DNA of 64,000 nt from Mycobacterium sp. ST-F2 (lineage in GTDB: Bacteria; Actinomycetota; Actinomycetes; Mycobacteriales; Mycobacteriaceae), in the NCBI RefSeq assembly GCF_001905655.1, contig NZ_JMHT01000070.1, positions 1 to 64,000 of the forward strand. The letters run 5' to 3'. The notes below the pieces were generated by a model, which was not told where the DNA came from, did not search any database, and saw nothing but the letters and a program-made list of their open reading frames with translations. Positions within the stretch are counted from its first letter, which is position 1; every line of letters starts with the position of its first letter. Below are positions 1 through 7,703 of this stretch, piece by piece. The position numbers and the translations under genes are program-made.

Positions 1-413
1 GCTCCCGCCCGGGGGCCGGCGAGCCCCGCCCCCGCCACACCGGCTCGCTGGTCTCCGACCGCAGCGGCTCGGTGACGCCGTTCGCGATGATCCAGCTGGC
101 CGACCGCGGTCAGTTCTTCGTCGAGCCGGGCCAGGACACCTACGAGGGCCAGGTCGTGGGCATCAACCCGCGCGCCGAGGACCTGGACATCAACGTCACC
201 CGCGAGAAGAAGCTGACGAACATGCGCAGCTCGACCGCCGACGTCATGGAGACGCTGGCGCGTCCGCTGGAGCTCGGCCTGGAGCAGGCCATGGAGTTCT
301 GCGCCGAGGACGAGTGCGTCGAGGTCACCCCCGAGGTCGTACGCGTGCGCAAGGTCGAGCTGACCGCCAGCCTGCGTGCCCGCGCCAAGGCCCGCGAGAA
401 GGCCCGCAACTAA
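1..413 (+). CDS. typA: TypA/BipA ribosome-associated GTPase, C-terminal end (partial)
   Basis: The reading frame is open from the window edge and ends at TAA 411-413. It encodes the last part of the TypA/BipA family, including the typical RPRHTGSLVSDRSGSVTPFA segment and the NVTREKKLTNMRSS segment of the C-terminal domain. TypA is a translational GTPase that binds the ribosome under stress; its GTPase domain lies outside this window. The neighbour is lpqW after one divergent gene, as in M. tuberculosis where Rv1165 (typA) precedes Rv1166 (lpqW). The ATG at 72 is internal and is not the start. Identity is secure; only completeness is missing. Confidence 0.93.
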   Translation, partial: SRPGAGEPRPRHTGSLVSDRSGSVTPFAMIQLADRGQFFVEPGQDTYEGQVVGINPRAEDLDINVTREKKLTNMRSSTADVMETLARPLELGLEQAMEFCAEDECVEVTPEVVRVRKVELTASLRARAKAREKARN

Positions 414-425
414 CTCTCACCAAGC

Positions 426-479
426 CGAAAGGCCGGTTGCCGCACGCGTTTTCGCGACGTGCGCTAGCCGGCCTTTTCG
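426..479. terminator. Bidirectional hairpin between typA and the convergent hypothetical gene
   Basis: An inverted repeat with arms cgaaaggccgg (426-436) and ccggccttttcg (468-479) encloses a loop that holds a second small stem (gcacg/cgtgc). It begins 13 bases after the typA stop and overlaps the last codons of the convergent gene, so it could stop transcription from both sides. Confidence 0.6.
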
Positions 480-1321
480 TTCTGCTCCAGCCAGGTGACG
501 CCGTCTTGGGCGGCCTTGATGAGCGCGCCGCGCTCACCGAAGTACGTCGACACGGCACCGACCCACGGCAGGGCACTCAGGCGCTGCCACCACTTCGTCG
601 GCTGTGGCCGTTTGGCGATCTCGTCGAACGTCGCGCGCAGGATGCCGGCCAGCTGCCAGACGGTCTTGACGATGACCACCGGCATCGACGACGTGATGGC
701 CTCCAGCGGCTTGAAGCCCGGCGGCGGCGTTTCGGGCAGCGGCTCAGGTTCGGGTGCCGTCACGGAGAAGTCCGCAGGCAGCTGACGATGGCACAACACC
801 TCGGCGAGCAGACGCACCTGCTCGCGCTGATCGGTGACGCCGTATTCCCGCGCCACCGCGCACAACACGATGGCGTGGTTGACGAACCCGGCCAACTCGC
901 TGACGGGCAGCACCCGGGCCAGCCAACCGAAGGCCCCTGGCGTCGCGACCAGCAGCGTGTTCAGCGCGCCGACGCGGTGCACCCACCAGTGGATGTGTTC
1001 GTCGCGGCTCATGCGGTCCCAGGAGGCCGTGCCGGGAAGGTCGGCGGCGTTCATCAGATGGGCGCCGGCGTTCAGCGCACGATCGGTGGTGCTGGGGCTG
1101 CGACCGGCCTCAGCGCGACGGTGCCGCACGCGCAGCCGCCGGACCAGGTCACCCAGCCCGCGCGGTGGACGCAGCAGCCGGTGTGTGCGCCTGCGTAGCC
1201 CGATCGGATCGGCTTGCGACAGCACCCCCAGCAACGGGTTGATGACCGCGACGGCGCGGCTCAGGGCATCGGCGACGTCGGCATCGGAAAGCGGTGTGTA
1301 CGGCTTCGGCAGCAGGCCCAT
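464..1321 (-). CDS. Conserved hypothetical protein
   Basis: This gene of about 285 residues reads from ATG 1321-1319 (MGLLPKPYTPL) to TAG 464-466. I do not recognise its family. It has a basic region near residues 45-75 (RRRTHRLLRPPRGLGDLVRRLRVR), a tryptophan-rich stretch (HIHWWVHRVGALN) and a hydrophobic middle, but no clear signal peptide or catalytic motif. The frame stays open upstream to about 1798, but that part lies antisense to lpqW, so the start at 1321 just before lpqW is preferred. It is divergent from lpqW with 73 bases between the starts. M. tuberculosis has no gene here between typA and lpqW, so this is an addition or a loss in that lineage. Confidence 0.6.
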   Translation of the reverse strand: MGLLPKPYTPLSDADVADALSRAVAVINPLLGVLSQADPIGLRRRTHRLLRPPRGLGDLVRRLRVRHRRAEAGRSPSTTDRALNAGAHLMNAADLPGTASWDRMSRDEHIHWWVHRVGALNTLLVATPGAFGWLARVLPVSELAGFVNHAIVLCAVAREYGVTDQREQVRLLAEVLCHRQLPADFSVTAPEPEPLPETPPPGFKPLEAITSSMPVVIVKTVWQLAGILRATFDEIAKRPQPTKWWQRLSALPWVGAVSTYFGERGALIKAAQDGVTWLEQNEKAG

Positions 1322-1394
1322 ACCGCTGATTGTGGACCACGGTGATCGTGGGCGCCTGGGCGCCGGAGCCCACCCTGCCGATACCCTGACTCTC

Positions 1395-3278
1395 GTGCCG
1401 ACCGCCCGCCGCCAGCTGATGACGACTGGCGCACTGGTGTCGGTTCTGGCGCTGACGGGCTGCACCGTCAGCCCGCCGCCGGCGCCGCGCAGCACCGAGA
1501 CGACCAAGACCGTCGTCCCGCCGCCGCCCAAGATGAACCAGATCATCATGGCCATCGACTGGATCGGCCCCGGGTTCAATCCGCATCTGCAGTCCGACCA
1601 GTCGCCGGTCAACGCGGCCATCTCCGCGCTGGTCCTGCCGAGTTCGTTCCGGCCCATCGCCGATCCGGCGTCACCGTCGGGGTCGCGCTGGGAACTGGAC
1701 ACGTCGTTGCTCGTGTCGGCCGCGGTGACCAACCAGAGCCCGTTCACCGTGACGTACAAGATCCGCCCCGAGGCGCAGTGGACCGACAACGCGCCCATCG
1801 CCGCGGACGACTACTGGTACCAGTGGCGGCAGATGGTCAGCCAGCCCGGTGTCGTCGACCCGGCCGGCTACGACCTGGTGACCGGCGTCCAGTCGGTCGA
1901 CGGCGGCAAGACGGCCGTCGTGACCTTCGCCCGGCCGTACCCGGCGTGGCGCGAGCTGTTCAACAACATTCTGCCGGCGCACATCGTCAAGGACGTGCCG
2001 GGCGGCTTCGGGGCCGGCCTGGCCCGCGCCATGCCGGTCACCGGCGGCCAGTTCCGCGTCGAGAGCATCGACCCGCAGCGCGACGAAATCCTGCTGGCGC
2101 GCAACGATCGCTACTGGAGCGTGCCGTCGGTGCCCGACCAGGTGCTGTTCCGGCGCGGGGGTTCGCCTGCGGCCCTTGCCGATTCGATCCGCAACCGCGA
2201 TACCCAGGTGGCGCAGGTGCACGGCGGGCAGGCGACGTTCGCGCAACTGGCGGCCATCCCCGGCGTCCGCACGGCGCGGATCGTCACGCCGCGGGTCATG
2301 CAGCTGACGTTGCGTGCGCAGCGGCCGGGACTGACCGACACCCAGGTCCGTAAGGCGCTGCTGGGCCTGCTCGACGTCGGCCTGCTGGCGGCCGTCGGTG
2401 CCGGCAGCGACAACACCGTCACGCTGGCGCAGGCTCAGGTCCGCACTCCGTCGGACCCCGGCTACGTGCCGACGGCGCCGCCCGCGCTCGACCGCAATAC
2501 CGCGATGGACCTGCTGCACCAGGCCGGCTACAACATCGAGTCCGCCGTCGCGCCACCGGCGCCTCCCGGTACGCCACCGCCACCGGGTCACGACCGCCTG
2601 GTCAAGGATGGCAAGCCGCTGGGGCTGGCCATCGGCGTCGCCGCCAACGACCCGACCTCGGTCGCGGTGGCGAACACCGCGGCCGACCAACTGCGTAGCG
2701 TCGGTATCGAGGCCTCGGTGCTGGCGATGGATCCGGTGGTGCTCTACGCGGACGGCATGGAGCGCGTCGACGCGATCGTCGGCTGGCGCCATGCCGGCGG
2801 CGATCTGGCGACGGTGCTGGCATCCCGGTACGGCTGCCCGGGGTTGGATGCGACGACGGTCTCCACCGCGACGCCGTCCGCACCTGCGCCGCAGCCCCCG
2901 TCGACCTCGACGTCCACCTCGAAAACCGTTGTGCCGCAGCCCCCGCCGCCGTCGCCCTCGGTGACATCGACCGCGCCGACCATTCCGCTGCCCAAGCCAC
3001 TCGGCGGCGATCAGCTGGTGCAGGCCCCGAGTAACTTGACCGGGATCTGCGACCACGCGATTCAGCCCAGGATCGACGCGGCGCTGGCCGGCACCGAGAA
3101 GATCGCCGACGTGCTCAATGAACTGGAGCCGAAGCTGTGGGCGATGGAAACGGTGCTGCCGATCCTGCAGGACACCACAATCGTCGCGGCGGGGCCGACG
3201 GTGCAGAACGTCAGCCTCACCGGTGCCGTCCCGATCGGGATCGTGGGCGACGCCGGCAAGTGGGTCAAGATTCCCTGA
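1395..3278 (+). CDS. lpqW: Lipoprotein LpqW, substrate-binding-like regulator of lipomannan/lipoarabinomannan synthesis
   Basis: The protein has 627 residues from GTG 1395. A short basic start and hydrophobic stretch lead to a lipobox (VLALTGC), so it should be a lipid-anchored envelope protein. The body matches the oligopeptide-binding (SBP family 5) fold as seen in LpqW of M. tuberculosis (Rv1166), with diagnostic stretches such as IDWIGPGFNPHL, YKIRPEAQWTDNAPIAADD and DTTIVAAGPTVQNVSL. A low-complexity Pro/Ser/Thr linker lies near residues 490-540. In M. smegmatis LpqW acts with the mannosyltransferase PimE to balance polar PIMs against LM/LAM; that role is family knowledge. The reading frame extends upstream to 834, but that part overlaps the divergent gene. 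The GTG before the signal sequence is therefore chosen. Confidence 0.92.
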   Translation: MPTARRQLMTTGALVSVLALTGCTVSPPPAPRSTETTKTVVPPPPKMNQIIMAIDWIGPGFNPHLQSDQSPVNAAISALVLPSSFRPIADPASPSGSRWELDTSLLVSAAVTNQSPFTVTYKIRPEAQWTDNAPIAADDYWYQWRQMVSQPGVVDPAGYDLVTGVQSVDGGKTAVVTFARPYPAWRELFNNILPAHIVKDVPGGFGAGLARAMPVTGGQFRVESIDPQRDEILLARNDRYWSVPSVPDQVLFRRGGSPAALADSIRNRDTQVAQVHGGQATFAQLAAIPGVRTARIVTPRVMQLTLRAQRPGLTDTQVRKALLGLLDVGLLAAVGAGSDNTVTLAQAQVRTPSDPGYVPTAPPALDRNTAMDLLHQAGYNIESAVAPPAPPGTPPPPGHDRLVKDGKPLGLAIGVAANDPTSVAVANTAADQLRSVGIEASVLAMDPVVLYADGMERVDAIVGWRHAGGDLATVLASRYGCPGLDATTVSTATPSAPAPQPPSTSTSTSKTVVPQPPPPSPSVTSTAPTIPLPKPLGGDQLVQAPSNLTGICDHAIQPRIDAALAGTEKIADVLNELEPKLWAMETVLPILQDTTIVAAGPTVQNVSLTGAVPIGIVGDAGKWVKIP

Positions 3279-4566
3279 TCTTGTCCTGAGCAGGTTTCGG
3301 CTCAGTGGCCTTCGCCCGAGCGGCGGACTGTTCGCGCAGCAGCCGGATGCCGTGCGACGAGAACGCGGCGACCGCGAAAACCAGCAGCAGCCATATCGGT
3401 GGATGTGCGAGCTCCCAGACGAACAGCGCCGCGAATGCCGGTGCCCGCTGCGTGATCGCGAGGACGCCGGCCGCGCATGTCAGGGCCATCGCGGGCACGT
3501 GCAGGTGCGTGTCGGCGAGGCTGTTGAGAGCGAACGTGGCGACGGTGCCCGCTGCCGCGCCGGTGGCCAGGGCCGGGGTGATCAGACCGCCGACCGCGCC
3601 GACCCGCAGGTACAGCGCGGTGAGCAGTGGCTTGAGAACCAGGAGCACCGCCGCAGCGGCGAGGCTCAGCTGGGCGTCGACGCTGACGATCAACACGCTG
3701 CGGCCGTTGCCCGGCAGTTCGGGCCGGTAGATGGAGCAGAGGCCGGTGATCAGCCCGGCCAGGGCGACGCCCGGGATGAGCACCCAGGAGGTCAGCTGCG
3801 GTTTCGGCCCGGCGAGTGTCATCAACCGGTTGAAGGTCAGCCCGATCACCACCGCCAGCGGTGCGATGGCCAGCGCCAGCATGGTGAATTGGTACGACAG
3901 TGCCGGTTCCGGCCAGGTCAGGTCGCGCTCGAAATGGGTGACGGGGTGCGACACCGCGACCGCCAGGCTGGATGTGATCAGTGCCGTGCCAACGACTTTG
4001 GGATGCCAGGTGCCCATCATGACGCGCGCGGCGAAGAACGCGCCGCCCAGCGGCACGCTGTACACCGCGCCGAGGCCCGCACCGGCGGCGCAGGACAGCA
4101 GGATTTCGCGGTCGCGCGCGGTGAGTGTGCCCAGCGTCGACGAGGTCAGCCGGCCCAGCCACGTCGTGCCGTAACTGCTCAGGACGGCAGCCAATTGGCG
4201 CGGCGCCGTTTCGCGGCCCAACGAGGCACCGGAGCCGACGGCCAGGGCCTGCAGGGCCGCATCGGCCGCCATGGGGAGATGCTGCATCGGCTTTTTCCCG
4301 GCGATGGTCGCCGAGAGCGACGGCACGCCGCTCCGACGGCGCAGCAGCCACCAGCCGAGGCCGGCGAGCGCCCCGCCGATGGCCGGCGCCAGCGCGCGCC
4401 GGACCGGTGAACTGGCGCCGATGCCGTCGAGCAACAGGCCGTACGAGTAGTGGTAGGCGAGATGTTCGATCGCGTGCAACAGAGAGACGGTGATCGCCCC
4501 GGCAACCCCGGCGAGCAGGCCGGTGAGCAGCACCGCACTCCCGAACTCCAGCGCACGTCGCGTCAC
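3265..4566 (-). CDS. ClC-family chloride channel or H+/Cl- antiporter
   Basis: This is an integral membrane protein of about 433 residues with roughly ten hydrophobic segments and ClC features: GSGASLGRETAP matches the GREGP-like selectivity region and AVYSVPLGGAFFAARV follows it. It should move chloride across the membrane, possibly with proton exchange. The GTG at 4566 (VTRRALEFG) is chosen because it places the first membrane helix at the N-terminus and leaves 28 bases to the divergent mshB start; the longer open frame upstream would run into mshB. The 3' end overlaps the lpqW end by 14 bases in convergent orientation. It is not part of the M. tuberculosis order here. Confidence 0.87.
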   Translation of the reverse strand: MTRRALEFGSAVLLTGLLAGVAGAITVSLLHAIEHLAYHYSYGLLLDGIGASSPVRRALAPAIGGALAGLGWWLLRRRSGVPSLSATIAGKKPMQHLPMAADAALQALAVGSGASLGRETAPRQLAAVLSSYGTTWLGRLTSSTLGTLTARDREILLSCAAGAGLGAVYSVPLGGAFFAARVMMGTWHPKVVGTALITSSLAVAVSHPVTHFERDLTWPEPALSYQFTMLALAIAPLAVVIGLTFNRLMTLAGPKPQLTSWVLIPGVALAGLITGLCSIYRPELPGNGRSVLIVSVDAQLSLAAAAVLLVLKPLLTALYLRVGAVGGLITPALATGAAAGTVATFALNSLADTHLHVPAMALTCAAGVLAITQRAPAFAALFVWELAHPPIWLLLVFAVAAFSSHGIRLLREQSAARAKATEPKPAQDKIRES

Positions 4567-4594
4567 CCGGTGAATGTATGCCAGCCTGGGGGAT

Positions 4595-5473
4595 ATGGAG
4601 ACCCCACGGCTGCTGTTCGTCCACGCCCATCCGGATGACGAGACACTGACAACCGGAGCGACCATCGCGCACTACGCGGCCCGCGGCGCCGACGTGCGGG
4701 TGCTCACCTGCACCCTGGGCGAAGAGGGCGAGGTCATCGGCTCGCAGTGGGCGCAGTTGGCGGTCGACGCAGCCGACCAGCTGGGTGGTTACCGCATCGG
4801 CGAATTGTCTTCGGCGCTCAAGGAATTGGGTGTTGATCAGCCGCGCTATCTGGGCGGGGCCGGGCGCTGGCGCGACTCCGGCATGGAGGGCAGCCCAGCG
4901 CGGCACCACGAACGGTTCGCGGACGCCGACATGGACGAGGCGGTCGCTGAGTTGGTGGCCGTGCTGCGGGACTTCCGCCCGCACGTCGTCGTCACCTACG
5001 ACCCCCAGGGTGGTTACGGGCATCCTGACCACATCCAGGCGCACCGGGTGACGACGGCCGCCGTCGCCGCGTCATCGGGTGACGGGCACCCGGGGGAGCC
5101 CTGGCAGGTGCCGAAGTTCTACTGGACCGTGATGGACGGCGAGTCGATGGCCGAGGGGCTGGAGGCGCTGAACGGCATCGAGCTGCCCGAGGATTGGGTG
5201 CGGATTCCGGCGGGTGCACTGCCATTCGATCTCAGCCATCGCATCGATGCCGTCATCGATGTCCCGGAGAGCCTGCCGGCCAAGGTGGCCGCCATGCGCG
5301 CCCATCAGACGCAGGTGACGGTCGAGCCGACCGGCCGCGTCTTTGCCCTGTCCAACAACATCGCGTTGCCGATCAGCGCACTTGAGCACTACGTGTTGGT
5401 CGAGGGCGCCGCCGGCGAGCGCGACGGCCGTGGTTTCGAAACTGACCTACTCAGCGGGATAAACCTGGCGTGA
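4595..5473 (+). CDS. mshB: MshB, GlcNAc-Ins deacetylase of mycothiol synthesis
   Basis: The 292-residue protein is a zinc LmbE/PIG-L family deacetylase. It cleaves acetate from 1D-myo-inosityl-2-acetamido-2-deoxy-glucopyranoside, the second committed step of mycothiol synthesis in the cytosol. The metal motif HAHPDDE lies at residues 10-16, and the second site YGHPDH near residue 145. GAGRWRDSGM and the C-terminal SNNIALPI stretch also match MshB of M. tuberculosis (Rv1170). The ATG at 4595 (METPRLLFVHAHPDDE) is chosen over an upstream in-frame ATG at 4574, because family members begin a few residues before the zinc motif. Confidence 0.94.
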   Translation: METPRLLFVHAHPDDETLTTGATIAHYAARGADVRVLTCTLGEEGEVIGSQWAQLAVDAADQLGGYRIGELSSALKELGVDQPRYLGGAGRWRDSGMEGSPARHHERFADADMDEAVAELVAVLRDFRPHVVVTYDPQGGYGHPDHIQAHRVTTAAVAASSGDGHPGEPWQVPKFYWTVMDGESMAEGLEALNGIELPEDWVRIPAGALPFDLSHRIDAVIDVPESLPAKVAAMRAHQTQVTVEPTGRVFALSNNIALPISALEHYVLVEGAAGERDGRGFETDLLSGINLA

Positions 5474-5563
5474 CACCCGGACCGGGGGTAGTAGGGTAGC
5501 CGCCATGGACTCGGATCTGGATCCCAACTTGCAGCATCAGCAGGACCGTGGCGACCGCTTCCA

Positions 5564-6016
5564 GTGGGTCGTGGGTTCCTTGGTGGCGCTGCTCGACAGC
5601 ATCCCGACCTGACGTCTGCTCCGTCGCGCACCGATTCTGGTCGGGCGCGCACAGTGATGCTCGGTGTACTCGCGTTCGACGGCGCCTTGTCGGCTGTCGC
5701 CGGTGCACTGTTCCTGCCGCTCTATCTCGGCCCGGTGCCGTTCCCGATCAGCGCCCTGATCAGTGGGCTGGTCAATGCCGCCCTGGTCTGGGCGGCCCTG
5801 CAATGGACTTCTCATCCCCGCTTGGCTGCGCTCCCGATGTGGGTGTGGCTGTCGACCGTCGTGCTGCTGCTTCTCGGTGGCCCCGGCGATGATGTGGTGT
5901 TCGGCGGCCGCGGAATCATGCAGGCATCGCCGCTGATCTTCCTGCTTCTCGGCGCGACACCGCCCGGCGTGGTGCTGTGGCGCAATGTTCGGCGGCAGGC
6001 TGATTTGTCGGGTTAA
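5564..6016 (+). CDS. Small four-helix membrane protein (Rv1171 position)
   Basis: The protein has up to 150 residues and ends with TAA 6014-6016 (less certain start). Four hydrophobic stretches are visible: VMLGVLAFDGALSAVAGALF, ISALISGLVNAALVWAAL, PMWVWLSTVVLLLLGG and SPLIFLLLGATPPGVVLW. It sits between mshB and fbiC where M. tuberculosis has Rv1171, so it is probably that conserved membrane protein of unknown function. The start is doubtful. GTG 5564 gives the longest form, GTG 5654 or ATG 5657 gives a form beginning at the first helix, and an ATG with a better leader at 5505 is in a different frame. Confidence 0.65.
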   Translation: MGRGFLGGAARQHPDLTSAPSRTDSGRARTVMLGVLAFDGALSAVAGALFLPLYLGPVPFPISALISGLVNAALVWAALQWTSHPRLAALPMWVWLSTVVLLLLGGPGDDVVFGGRGIMQASPLIFLLLGATPPGVVLWRNVRRQADLSG

Positions 6017-6170
6017 CGGCCGGCGCTCGCGTAGACGCCGTCCGTGACGCGCTTTTCTTGCACAACGCCGGGATTCGGGCCCATCACCCGGGAGTTTTCG
6101 GTGGGCAGCACCTCCGCGCGCGATCAACGGAGATCAGCGATGCCTCTCCCTCGGTACCTCTTGCCCGGAA

Positions 6171-6207
6171 GCGTCAGCTTTCCTTGACGGTCAAGGAAAG
6201 CTGACGC
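6171..6207. terminator. 37-base perfect palindrome between convergent genes
   Basis: Arms of 18 bases (6171-6188 and 6190-6207, gcgtcagctttccttgac and its exact complement) are separated by a single g. It lies between the convergent genes ending at 6016 and 6259, which suggests a bidirectional terminator, although there is no U-tract and the minimal loop means the RNA hairpin would lose a few central pairs. Confidence 0.6.
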
Positions 6208-6258
6208 CCTCAGATCGAACATGCGACAAGAGGAGATCGGCGCACCGCGCCGGCAGGT

Positions 6259-7491
6259 TCAGCCCTGTGCGGCGTGGTTGTCCGCACCGCTGTTCTGGCC
6301 GGCGCCCGTCTGGGCCTTCGTGCCCTTCTCGTTCTTGGTGGCCTTGCCGCCACGCGGCTTGCCGGGCTTCGTGTCGGTCGTACCCGTGGCGTCCGTGGCC
6401 TGGTTGTCCTCGGCGTTCTTGGTGCCGGCCTTCTTGCCCGGCTTCTTGACGGGCTTGGGAGCCTTGACCTCATCCTGCGGGTCGGCCGCCGGTCCCTCGG
6501 TTTCGCCCGCGGCCGGAGCGCCGGCCTTGGGATCGGTCTTGGGCTCGTCGCCCTTGGTTTCAGCCTTCGGATCGGGCTTGGTCTCGGTCTTCGGTTCGTC
6601 GGCGTTCGGAGACGTCGGCTGCTGCTCAGCTTCGGTGGCCGCGCCCTTCTCGTCGGTCTTGCCGTTCTCGTCGGCCTTGGTCGGCGTCTCGGCGGGCTTC
6701 TCGGTCAGCGCGGCGGTCGGTGCGATCTTGGCCGTCGGGTCCGACTTGGCGGGGGCCTTTGCCGGGTTCAAAGCGGAGGCCAGGTTGGTCAGCGCGGTCT
6801 TGACGGCAGCGGCGAGGTTCGGCGGCTGCGTGGCGGCGAGCGGCCCGATGGGCGGCAGCGGCGGGATCGGCGGGATGAGCCAGCCGAAGAAGTAGTTGAA
6901 CTCGGCGATACCGAAGTTGACCACGTCGGAGACCGACCAGCGGGCCGCGTTCCAGATGCCGTTGGCCCAGACGCCGAGGTTCAGCGGATTGTTCACGATC
7001 GGGACGACCGCGCCGTAGAAGATGTTGTCGGAGATCGGCCTGATCAGCGTGTAGTAGAAGATGTCGGTCTGTGCGGCGATGGTGCCCGAGAACGGCACGA
7101 ACCAGCCGAGCCAGTACATGACATCGGTGGCGTAGTCCACACCCCAGTCGACCCAGGCCTGGATGTTGACGTACGCGTTGGTCAGCCAGTCGCTGGCTGC
7201 GTTCTGTACGCCGACGACGGGTGCGGAGGCCAGGGGCGCCGCCGCCAACGGGTTCGGTCCGACCTTGGGGACGACGCCCGCGCCGGGCAGCGTGGGCGGC
7301 GCCGGCGGGGTGATGTTGCTTGCCGCGGCCAGCAGCTTGACCATGGCCTCGGTCAGATGTGGTTGGACGGAGGTCGGGTGCGCAGGGACCGCGACATCGG
7401 CGGGAACCACCTGGATCGGGGTGAGTGCGACGGCTGTGGCGGTCGCCGCGGCGGCGCCGGCCATCAGATATGAACGGATAGAAACGGACAC
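6259..7491 (-). CDS. Secreted protein with aromatic-rich middle and Lys/Glu/Pro-rich C-terminal tail
   Basis: The 410-residue protein starts at ATG 7491. It has a signal-like N-terminus (MSVSIRSYLMAGAAAATATAVAL) followed by a Pro/Val-rich stretch. The middle region, residues 95-220, is rich in Trp, Tyr, Asn and Phe (WLTNAYVNIQAWVDWGVDYATDVMYWLGW, RPISDNIFYGAVVPIVNNPLNLGVWANGIWNAARW) and resembles the repeated surface-protein domain seen in many mycobacterial exported proteins. From about residue 245 the tail is low-complexity, with repeated KTxxKPDPKAETKGDEPKTDPKA-like units and a final Lys/Gly-rich part. No enzymatic motif is visible. M. tuberculosis has PE12 (Rv1172c) at this place, so this is a different exported protein in the same slot. 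I infer surface location. Confidence 0.72.
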   Translation of the reverse strand: MSVSIRSYLMAGAAAATATAVALTPIQVVPADVAVPAHPTSVQPHLTEAMVKLLAAASNITPPAPPTLPGAGVVPKVGPNPLAAAPLASAPVVGVQNAASDWLTNAYVNIQAWVDWGVDYATDVMYWLGWFVPFSGTIAAQTDIFYYTLIRPISDNIFYGAVVPIVNNPLNLGVWANGIWNAARWSVSDVVNFGIAEFNYFFGWLIPPIPPLPPIGPLAATQPPNLAAAVKTALTNLASALNPAKAPAKSDPTAKIAPTAALTEKPAETPTKADENGKTDEKGAATEAEQQPTSPNADEPKTETKPDPKAETKGDEPKTDPKAGAPAAGETEGPAADPQDEVKAPKPVKKPGKKAGTKNAEDNQATDATGTTDTKPGKPRGGKATKNEKGTKAQTGAGQNSGADNHAAQG

Positions 7492-7703
7492 CGTGACTCC
7501 TTGAAGATTTCCCGTCCCGACGGTATGAACTTACGCGGTCGTCACTAAATCTCCTAGCCGTCTGCGTGTTTGCTGTATGTGTCGGGGTATGGGGGCCGCG
7601 ACGCGCCGACGAGCTGCGGCTACTGTGGCCGGTATGCCAGGCGCAGTGGTTTCAGAATGTGAGACGCGTGGATGATCGTCGACACCATCGGGGTTACACG
7701 GAA

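Noticed and set aside
3302..5044. Minus-strand reading frame of 580 codons spanning the ClC and mshB genes
   Set aside because: It crosses two recognised genes in the wrong frame or strand and has no recognisable motif.
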